Shown: positions 58,816 to 64,000 of the stretch, piece by piece
Numbering within the stretch: the first letter of the stretch is position 1
How the letters are laid out: every line of letters begins with the position of its first letter
Assembly: GCF_002897375.1 (NCBI RefSeq)
Contig: NZ_BFAG01000012.1
Location: forward strand, 62,001 to 126,000
DNA from: Deinococcus aerius
GTDB taxonomy: Bacteria > Deinococcota > Deinococci > Deinococcales > Deinococcaceae
Length of the DNA: 64,000 bases
Direction of reading: 5' to 3'
Notes under the pieces: generated by a model
Databases searched by the model: none
Seen by the model: only the letters and a program-made list of their open reading frames with translations
What the model was told of the DNA's origin: nothing
Translations under genes and position numbers: made by a program

Positions 58816-60090
58816 ATGACTGGCACCCGCCCCCCGCTCGACGAAACCCAGCCCACCGATACCGAGTGGAGCTACGAGACCGCCGCCGTCCAGACCGGCA
58901 TCCCCCGTGGCCTGGGCCAGACGGTCGGCATCCCCATCCACCAGGCCGCCGCCTTTCAGTTCACCACGCTGGAGGAGGCGCAGGGCGAGTTTCAGCTCAA
59001 CCAGGGGCTCAGCTACGCCCGGTTGCAAAATCCCACCGTCCGCGCCCTGGAGGAACGGCTCACGGCGCTGGAGGGCGGCGCGGCGACGGTCGCCCTCGCC
59101 AGCGGGCAGGCGGCAACCCTCACGGCGATCCTGGGCGTGTGCCGGGCGGGGGACCATGTGGTGTCCACCGCCAGCCTCTTCGGGGGCAGCGCGGGCCTGT
59201 TGAACAACATCCTGCCCCTGATGGGCATCTCGGCCACCCTGGTCGAGAACACGCCGCAGGCCATCGGGGCGGCCATGCGCCCGAACACCCGCCTCGTCTG
59301 GGCCGAGACCATCGGCAACCCGGCGGGGGACGTGCCCGACCTGTCGGCGTTGGCAGAGATCGCCCACGCGCGCGGCGCCCTGCTGGGCATCGACAACACC
59401 TGGGGCGGCGTGGGCTACCTCTGCCGCCCGCTGGAGCACGGCGCCGACCTCGTGACCCACTCACTGACGAAGTGGGCGGGCGGCCACGGCAGCGTGATGG
59501 GCGGGAGCGTCACCGTGGGCACCGGGCACGACCTCACCCGCAACCCCATCTACACCGATGGGGGCAAGAACAGCCTCCTGAACGTGCGGGGGGAGGCGGC
59601 CCTGGCCTGGCGGCAGCGCTGGTTCGGCGCCCACCAGCTCGGCATGACGCTCGCCCCGCACAACGCCTTCCTGATCGCGCAGGGATTGGAAACCCTCGCC
59701 CTGCGCCTGGGCCGCGAGAGTGAGACGGCCCTCGCGCTCGCCACCTGGCTGGGGGAGCAGCCGCGGGTGGGGCGCGTCTCCTACCCCGGCTTGCCCGGCA
59801 GCGCCCACCACGACCTCGCCCGCCAGTACCTGCGCGGCGGCTTCGGGGCGGTCCTCACCTTCGAGGTCCCCGACCCCGCCGCGTTCCTGTCCCGCCTGCG
59901 GGTCATCCGCATCGCGCCCAACCTGGGCGACACCCGCACCCTCGTCGTCCACCCCTGGACCACCACGCACGGCCGCCTGCCCGAGGCCGCCCGCCGCGCC
60001 GCCGGGGTCACCGACCGGACCATCCGCATGAGCGTCGGGCTGGAAAGCCCGGAGGACCTGCGGGCCGACCTGGCGGCGGCGCTGGGGTGA
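58816..60090 (+). CDS. metY: O-acetylhomoserine sulfhydrylase-like PLP enzyme (MetY/Cys-Met family)
   Basis: A 424-residue cystathionine-gamma-synthase-fold enzyme. The PLP Lys is in VTHSLTKWAGGHGSVMGG; SYARLQNPTVRALEERLTAL, ALASGQAATLTAILGV and the C-terminal RIAPNLGDTRTLVVHPWTT with HGRLPEA fit O-acetylhomoserine sulfhydrylases. It likely adds sulfide or methanethiol to O-acetylhomoserine in methionine synthesis; a gamma-lyase cannot be excluded. TAGCGT is six bases upstream of ATG 58816 (leaderless). Confidence 0.85.
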   Translation: MTGTRPPLDETQPTDTEWSYETAAVQTGIPRGLGQTVGIPIHQAAAFQFTTLEEAQGEFQLNQGLSYARLQNPTVRALEERLTALEGGAATVALASGQAATLTAILGVCRAGDHVVSTASLFGGSAGLLNNILPLMGISATLVENTPQAIGAAMRPNTRLVWAETIGNPAGDVPDLSALAEIAHARGALLGIDNTWGGVGYLCRPLEHGADLVTHSLTKWAGGHGSVMGGSVTVGTGHDLTRNPIYTDGGKNSLLNVRGEAALAWRQRWFGAHQLGMTLAPHNAFLIAQGLETLALRLGRESETALALATWLGEQPRVGRVSYPGLPGSAHHDLARQYLRGGFGAVLTFEVPDPAAFLSRLRVIRIAPNLGDTRTLVVHPWTTTHGRLPEAARRAAGVTDRTIRMSVGLESPEDLRADLAAALG

Positions 60091-60093
60091 GGC

Positions 60094-61242
60094 TCAGTTC
60101 CCCACGCTGGATTCGCTCCGGGGAATCAGCGTGTAGGGGGTGGCCCGGGGCGCCAGTTCACCGCTGAGCCGCAGCAGCAGCGCGTGGGCGGGCAGTTGGG
60201 CGCTCGCATACCGCAGCCGTTGCGCCGGGTCCGCGAGTCGCCGGGCGTCCTGCCTCAGGTCCTCCACGTTCCCCGTCAGCCGCAGGTGGAACGTGTCGTA
60301 CGGGAGGGCGAAGGCCAGGCGCCCGCTCGCGCCAGGCCGGGCGAGGTCGAAGGCCAGCACGAGGGGGTTGGCCCGCGGGTCCAGGTCGCGGGGCGGCACG
60401 TACTGCACCGTGACGAGGGCGTACACGTCCTCCGCTCCGCCCGGCACCCGCAACGTGTGGTGGCTCGCCAGGTCCACGCCGCTCCAGCGCGCACTGTACG
60501 GCGCCCGCAGCCCCAACTCCCGCGCCAGCCCCGTCAGTGCCAGGCTGTAGAGGTTGTAGGCCTCGACGGGCTGCGCGGGCGTGCCCAGCCGGAGGGTCAC
60601 GTCCCCCACCTGAAGCTGGGGATTCACCCAGCCCCGCACCCGCACGTCCAGCCCGGCGTCCAGCAGCGACTGCGCCAGCGTATTCGCGTCGAGGTACACC
60701 TGTCCGCTGCCGTAGTCGCGCACGAGCGAGCGGCTGAGGTACGGGCCGAGGTTCCCCCCGCCCGTCTCCACCACGACCGGGCCGGGCGCATTGGGGAAGG
60801 TCAGGACGGGCCGGGTCGGTGTGCCCGCCACCCCCACCCCCGCCCCCCGCAACTCGGCCTGGAGGCTCCCGATGTCCAGATACGTGAAGGGCCCGCCGGG
60901 CGCGGCATACCTCGGCTGGTAGCCCCGCACCTGCGCCAGTCCGCGCGACAGGTCGGTCGCGGCGAGGAAAGCCCCGCAGCCCAGCAGGGCGCTCAGCATC
61001 GTCGTTCGCGCCACAGTCGGCAGGAGGTAGACGCGGGCCAGGCCCACGCTCACCCGCTCCGGCTCGCCCAGTTCGTGCAGCGCCTGACGGGTCGCGGCCT
61101 CCGGGCTCAGGCCGATCAGGGCCAGTTCCCGGCGCCGGGCGTCCAGATGCCCGCGCAACTCGGCCTGCACCTCGCGCCGTTTGCGGCCCCACAACCCCTG
61201 CGTCGCGCGTCTCAAGTACCGCCGTTCATCCTCGTCCCTCAT
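60094..61242 (-). CDS. Hypothetical protein with N-terminal HAAS-like (permease prefix) domain
   Basis: A 382-residue protein. Residues 1-60 are the helical HAAS/DUF1700-type domain (RRYLRRATQGLWGRKRREVQ; LSPEAATRQALHELGEPERV) found in partners of PadR regulators. A membrane helix follows near 78-98 (TTMLSALLGCGAFLAATDLS), then an approximately 270-residue domain predicted outside the membrane. ATG 61242 overlaps the PadR gene by 17 bases. It probably receives an envelope signal; no enzyme motif is visible. Confidence 0.7.
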   Translation of the reverse strand: MRDEDERRYLRRATQGLWGRKRREVQAELRGHLDARRRELALIGLSPEAATRQALHELGEPERVSVGLARVYLLPTVARTTMLSALLGCGAFLAATDLSRGLAQVRGYQPRYAAPGGPFTYLDIGSLQAELRGAGVGVAGTPTRPVLTFPNAPGPVVVETGGGNLGPYLSRSLVRDYGSGQVYLDANTLAQSLLDAGLDVRVRGWVNPQLQVGDVTLRLGTPAQPVEAYNLYSLALTGLARELGLRAPYSARWSGVDLASHHTLRVPGGAEDVYALVTVQYVPPRDLDPRANPLVLAFDLARPGASGRLAFALPYDTFHLRLTGNVEDLRQDARRLADPAQRLRYASAQLPAHALLLRLSGELAPRATPYTLIPRSESSVGN

Positions 61243-61564
61243 AACGCCTCCCCAGAGCCTGAAGATGGGTGCTGAACGTCCGGAAGTCCTCGCGTTTGCG
61301 GGCCAGGAGCCGCTGGCCGTCCTCGGTCAGCCAGTAGTACTTGACCGGTGCGCCGCCACGGGGCGCGGGCCGGAACTCGCCCTCCACCGCGCCCGACTGC
61401 TCCAGCCGGTGCAGCGCCGGGTACAGGCTGCCCACCCGCAGGTCGAAATAGCCGTCCGTCTCCACCTGGGCCTGTTTGCTGATCTCCAGGCCGTACATCG
61501 GGCCGCCCTCCAGAATCGACAGCAGAATCAGGTCGAGGTGCCCCTTGAGCAGGTTTGGTTCCAT
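61226..61564 (-). CDS. PadR family transcriptional regulator
   Basis: A 112-residue winged-helix regulator. LLKGHLDLILLSILEGGPMYGLEI and VGSLYPALHRLEQSGAVEGE are the PadR helix-turn-helix, with KYYWLTEDGQRLLARK as the wing. ATG 61564 is preceded by AAGGACG, a usable ribosome site; the upstream GTG 61570 is possible. It is coupled to the HAAS-like gene. A palindromic site upstream may be its operator. Confidence 0.88.
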   Translation of the reverse strand: MEPNLLKGHLDLILLSILEGGPMYGLEISKQAQVETDGYFDLRVGSLYPALHRLEQSGAVEGEFRPAPRGGAPVKYYWLTEDGQRLLARKREDFRTFSTHLQALGRRYEGRG

Positions 61565-61598
61565 ACCCACGTCCTTTGAAAGAAGTCTTGTTTACCGA

Positions 61599-61613
61599 TA
61601 TCGTTATCCGATA
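61599..61613. promoter_or_regulatory. Candidate PadR operator
   Basis: TATCG-TTATC-CGATA, an inverted repeat with a five-base centre, lies 35 bases upstream of the padR start; CGATATCG (61596-61603) overlaps it as a second small palindrome. The layout suits autoregulation by the PadR-like protein. Confidence 0.5.
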
Positions 61614-61690
61614 GACGTGGGTAGTGTATGACTTGGCCTACAAAGTTTCGGGGGGATGAAGCTGCCTTCTCGGAAGTGGGTTCAAAAGCT

Positions 61691-61732
61691 CCTCCCCCTT
61701 GAGGGGGGAGGCCGGGTGGGGGTAAGCAGGCA
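61691..61732 (-). repeat. Palindromic repeat, family A copy 6
   Basis: CCTCCCCCTTGAGGGGGGAGG followed by CCGGGTGGGGGTAAGCAGGCA. Read in reverse it is TGCCTGCTTACCCCCACCCGG plus CCTCCCCCCTCAAGGGGGAG, matching copy 1 (CCCGTTCACCCCCACCCGG) except in the first bases. It carries no gene. Confidence 0.7.
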
Positions 61733-61871
61733 CGCCCCGCGGCGCGGCGGGCAGACGAGGCAGTCCACCTTGCAGTCGCCCGAGCGGGTCACACGCCCCC
61801 TCACCCCGGCCCTCTGCTTCGCAGCTTTGCAAGTCTCCCACGGGGGGAGAGGGAGCAAAACCTTTCGCTCG

Positions 61872-62543
61872 TCAGAGCCAGGGCTTCTTGCCCAGCACGT
61901 ACTGGGTGTAGAAGTCCTCGTCCGATTTGGTGAGGTAGAGGACGCCCTCGATCAGCCCCAGAAGGCCGATGGCGCCGCTGAGAAGGGCCGCCAGCGGCAC
62001 GGTGATGATCAGGCCGAGGCCCAGCGTGATCAGCCCCAGCAGCAGCGCCAGAATCCACACGCCCACGTTCACCCCGAGCATGATCACGCCCGGTGTGTTC
62101 ATCCCCAGGTAGAACTTGTGGACGCCCAAGCTGCCCAGCACAATCGCCAGCAGACCCGCGATCAGCTTCTTCTGGGGAATGTCGGCGGGCACGTTCGCAG
62201 AGGCCATGCTGCGCGGCGGCTCGGGCCAGGCAGGCGGGCGGCTGGGCAGGGGCGGCGCGGCCTGGGGCTCCCCGACCGGCATGGAAGGGCTTTTCGCCGT
62301 GCCACCTGTGGCCCGGGAAACCCAGTCGGCCTCGCCCGCGTGGGAGCGGGTAGTGGCCGTCACGACCGAGGGGGCGGGCTGGGGACGGGGCTCCTCGGGA
62401 ATGCGGAGGTCCCCCGTTCCCTCGCTGGCCGGACTGGCAGGCGTGGGCGACGGCTCGGCGCGCAGCACCTCGTCTACCCAGGACGGCACGCTGGGTTTGG
62501 GGTCGGGTTCTTGACCGGGGGTCGGGTCTTCGGGCTTCGTCAT
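61872..62543 (-). CDS. TM2 domain membrane protein
   Basis: A 223-residue protein. The first 120 residues are Pro/Ala/Glu-rich and probably disordered (SWVDEVLRAEPSPTPASPAS). The C-terminal TM2 domain begins KKLIAGLLAIVLGSLGVHKF-YLG and has two helices with GVIMLGVNVGVWILALLLG, ending DEDFYTQYVLGKKPWL. TM2 proteins are small membrane proteins without a settled function. AGGAGG lies eight bases before ATG 62543. Confidence 0.85.
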   Translation of the reverse strand: MTKPEDPTPGQEPDPKPSVPSWVDEVLRAEPSPTPASPASEGTGDLRIPEEPRPQPAPSVVTATTRSHAGEADWVSRATGGTAKSPSMPVGEPQAAPPLPSRPPAWPEPPRSMASANVPADIPQKKLIAGLLAIVLGSLGVHKFYLGMNTPGVIMLGVNVGVWILALLLGLITLGLGLIITVPLAALLSGAIGLLGLIEGVLYLTKSDEDFYTQYVLGKKPWL

Positions 62544-62636
62544 GCCTTGCGCCTCCTGCCGCCCATTACGCGGTCAGGAGGGGAGGGGTTGCGTCCGCCG
62601 GAAGGGGGAGGAGGGCCTGAGTCAAGCTGAAGGGGT

Positions 62637-63293
62637 TCAGAGAACGTCGCCTCGCAAGCGGCTCAAGGTGGCGACCTGACGTGCCAGGGCCGTGAGTTTC
62701 CAGGCAAAGCCCTGGCCGGAATGAGCAGGAGTGTCCGTCCATTCCCCATCCCGATCAGAGACATTTTCCTTAGTGAGGAGGCCAAGTTGTTCAAGTCCCA
62801 AGAGGGCAGCGACAAACTCCTGCCTTGACAGCCCTGCAATCGACACCTGGCTGTCAACGGGGATGAAGTCCTGATAGGGGTCAATCGGATCAAGAATCCG
62901 AAAATACTCGACGAACACCCGAAGCTCCCGCTCGGAGAGGGATTCGATGATCCGCATCGTTTGGAACTTGTCGAGTTGGGGTGGTGGGAAACTCAGAATG
63001 CATCCGGCGAGAGCGCAAGCGATAAAGCGGAGCTTGTCTTCCGATTCGGCTATTTCGGCGGCACGGACAGCCTGAACGACGTTTGCCTGAAAGGCGTCGG
63101 AACGCAAATAAGTATGGTCTACCCGTGTAGAAAGCATTTGATGGACAAGCCGCAACTCGTATTCAAGGTGCTTGGCGAGCCGCGCGGCCTGCTTCTGATT
63201 GGCGTAGGCGTACCACCCCTGTAGAGCGGCAGCGGGCAGCCCAAGCGGCTCCAAGGTTTGCAGAACGGGCAGAAGCGGCTCCAGCGCGTTCAT
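62637..63293 (-). CDS. Hypothetical protein (218 aa) next to nadV
   Basis: A 218-residue, mostly helical protein of no recognised family. Visible features are AALQGWYAYANQKQAARLAK near the start, RFIACALAGCILSFPP in the middle and EFVAALLGLEQLGLLTKE toward the C-terminus, which resembles a winged-helix. Base composition is less GC-rich than the neighbours. It begins two bases after the nadV stop on the same strand, so it is co-transcribed. Confidence 0.6.
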   Translation of the reverse strand: MNALEPLLPVLQTLEPLGLPAAALQGWYAYANQKQAARLAKHLEYELRLVHQMLSTRVDHTYLRSDAFQANVVQAVRAAEIAESEDKLRFIACALAGCILSFPPPQLDKFQTMRIIESLSERELRVFVEYFRILDPIDPYQDFIPVDSQVSIAGLSRQEFVAALLGLEQLGLLTKENVSDRDGEWTDTPAHSGQGFAWKLTALARQVATLSRLRGDVL

Positions 63294-63295
63294 CC

Positions 63296-64000
63296 CTACG
63301 CCCGCCCCCTCACATCCTCCAGCGTATCCCGCACCAGCACTTCCCCATCTCTGAACACTGTTCGCATCAAGCTGCCCGGGAAGTCGGTGTCGAAGGTCCG
63401 GTACTGGCGCGTCACCATGCGGCCATTCTCCATCACCAGATCGAGGACGCCGTCCTTGCTGCGCTTGCCGGGGTCGGTCACGGGGTCCTTATAAATGCCG
63501 CGGTACTCGCCGTCAATCACGCCCGCGCTGGCCTTGTAGGCGAACCTCTGCGTGTCGCGGTCCACCTTTTGCAGCAGCGCGCCGCCCATGCCGAAGGCGA
63601 CGTTCTCGGCGGAAAAGCCGTCCACGCTCAGGTTCTGGAGAATCTGGCGGATGGTCGTCTCGTCTATGCCGTCGCCCTGAATCACCCGGACGTGGTTGAG
63701 GACCCGGAAGCCCTTGCTGTTCGTGGTTGTGCCGAACTTGGCGGCCAGCGCGTTGACGGCGAGGCGCACCATCGCGGGGGGATCGCCCGAGTCGGGCCGG
63801 ACGACGAGGGTGGCGCCGCTCTCCTCGACCTCCCGCCGCAGCGTCTCGCCCCAGTGGACGTTGATCGCGTGCTTGAGGTCGTAACTGTCGCTGACGACGG
63901 CGAAGATACCGCCGGGCTTGCCGAACTGCCGAACCATGTTGCGGTACGCCTCGGCCTCGCACTCCTGGCCCCAGCTCGTGATCGTGGAGTGCTCGGCGGC
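63296..64000 (-). CDS. nadV: Nicotinamide phosphoribosyltransferase (C-terminal part, cut by window end)
   Basis: The frame is open to base 64000, so the N-terminus lies beyond the window. About 234 residues are visible: SYDLKHAINVHWGETLRREV, VVRPDSGDPPAMVRLAVNAL, the loop VIQGDGIDETTIRQILQNL and SAENVAFGMGGALLQKVDRD. These match NAMPT/NadV, which converts nicotinamide plus PRPP to NMN. Deinococcus-type bacteria use this salvage route. Downstream two bases lies the unknown 218-residue gene. Confidence 0.9.
   Translation of the reverse strand, partial: AAEHSTITSWGQECEAEAYRNMVRQFGKPGGIFAVVSDSYDLKHAINVHWGETLRREVEESGATLVVRPDSGDPPAMVRLAVNALAAKFGTTTNSKGFRVLNHVRVIQGDGIDETTIRQILQNLSVDGFSAENVAFGMGGALLQKVDRDTQRFAYKASAGVIDGEYRGIYKDPVTDPGKRSKDGVLDLVMENGRMVTRQYRTFDTDFPGSLMRTVFRDGEVLVRDTLEDVRGRA

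Larger units (their letters stand above)
61565..61871. other. 307-base intergenic region: padR promoter, repeat family A copy 6, no gene
   Basis: The left 60 bases hold the padR promoter region and candidate operator. Repeat family A copy 6 is at 61691-61732. Further right, GGCCCTCTGC near 61809 and CCCACGGGGGGAGAGGGAG at 61839-61857 look like another, looser palindromic repeat. No ORF is credible. Confidence 0.6.

Overview
This 64 kb window is high-GC chromosomal DNA (roughly 70% G+C by eye) that reads as Deinococcus or a very close relative. The gene content fits that genus. Many genes also carry a TAnnnT box only 5-7 bases before ATG/GTG, with no room for a ribosome binding site; this is the leaderless-mRNA layout described for Deinococcus. 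I see no rRNA, tRNA, CRISPR array, transposase or prophage. I do not assign a species.

Layout. 1-3.7 kb: 3' end of minD, minE, an SDR enzyme, and a coupled DUF429/YdeI/cupin trio. 3.9-9.6 kb: aldo-keto reductase, a TPR-GGDEF protein, an ABC-2 exporter pair and two small unknown proteins. 9.7-16.9 kb (minus): a LacI-regulated sugar operon (regulator, binding protein, two permeases) followed by a glycogen-debranching type glucosidase. 17-21.4 kb (plus): XdhC, a PfkB kinase, MltG, a small protein and a DUF421 membrane protein. 21.5-31 kb (minus): ferredoxin, epoxide-hydrolase-like enzyme, adenine deaminase, zinc-ribbon/HEPN-like protein, C39-type peptidase, esterase, nucleotidyltransferase, acyl-CoA synthetase and RuvX. 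31-34 kb (plus): PaaG-like isomerase, M23 peptidase, TolB-like protein. 34-40 kb: CPT-like kinase, ilvA with a candidate attenuator, a Cys-rich copper-binding type protein, and a coxG-coxD-coxE cluster divergent from a MobA-like nucleotidyltransferase. 40-45.4 kb: CHAD/phosphatase/DUF3006 operon, a Tat-type phosphoesterase, a BglII/BstYI-like endonuclease with MT-A70 methylase, and an HD-GYP protein. 45.5-52 kb (minus): glyA, two exported proteins of unknown role and a K+/H+ antiporter. 52-56.5 kb: pheS and pheT separated by an unknown gene and a DUF559 cassette. 56.5-64 kb: lipoprotein, tandem Nudix protein, MetY-like enzyme, PadR module, TM2 protein, unknown gene and the C-terminal part of nadV.

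The least ordinary parts are four. (1) A 0.5 kb DUF559 unit bounded by about 50 bp inverted palindromic repeats lies between pheS and pheT; single copies of the same repeat occur elsewhere in the window. (2) The BglII/BstYI-like restriction-modification pair has an odd 5' end. (3) Two matching candidate attenuators, a leaderless short peptide ORF followed by a rho-independent hairpin, precede ilvA and pheS. (4) Molybdenum-CODH accessory genes are present without their structural subunits. Functions come from motif recognition and family knowledge; no database search was run.
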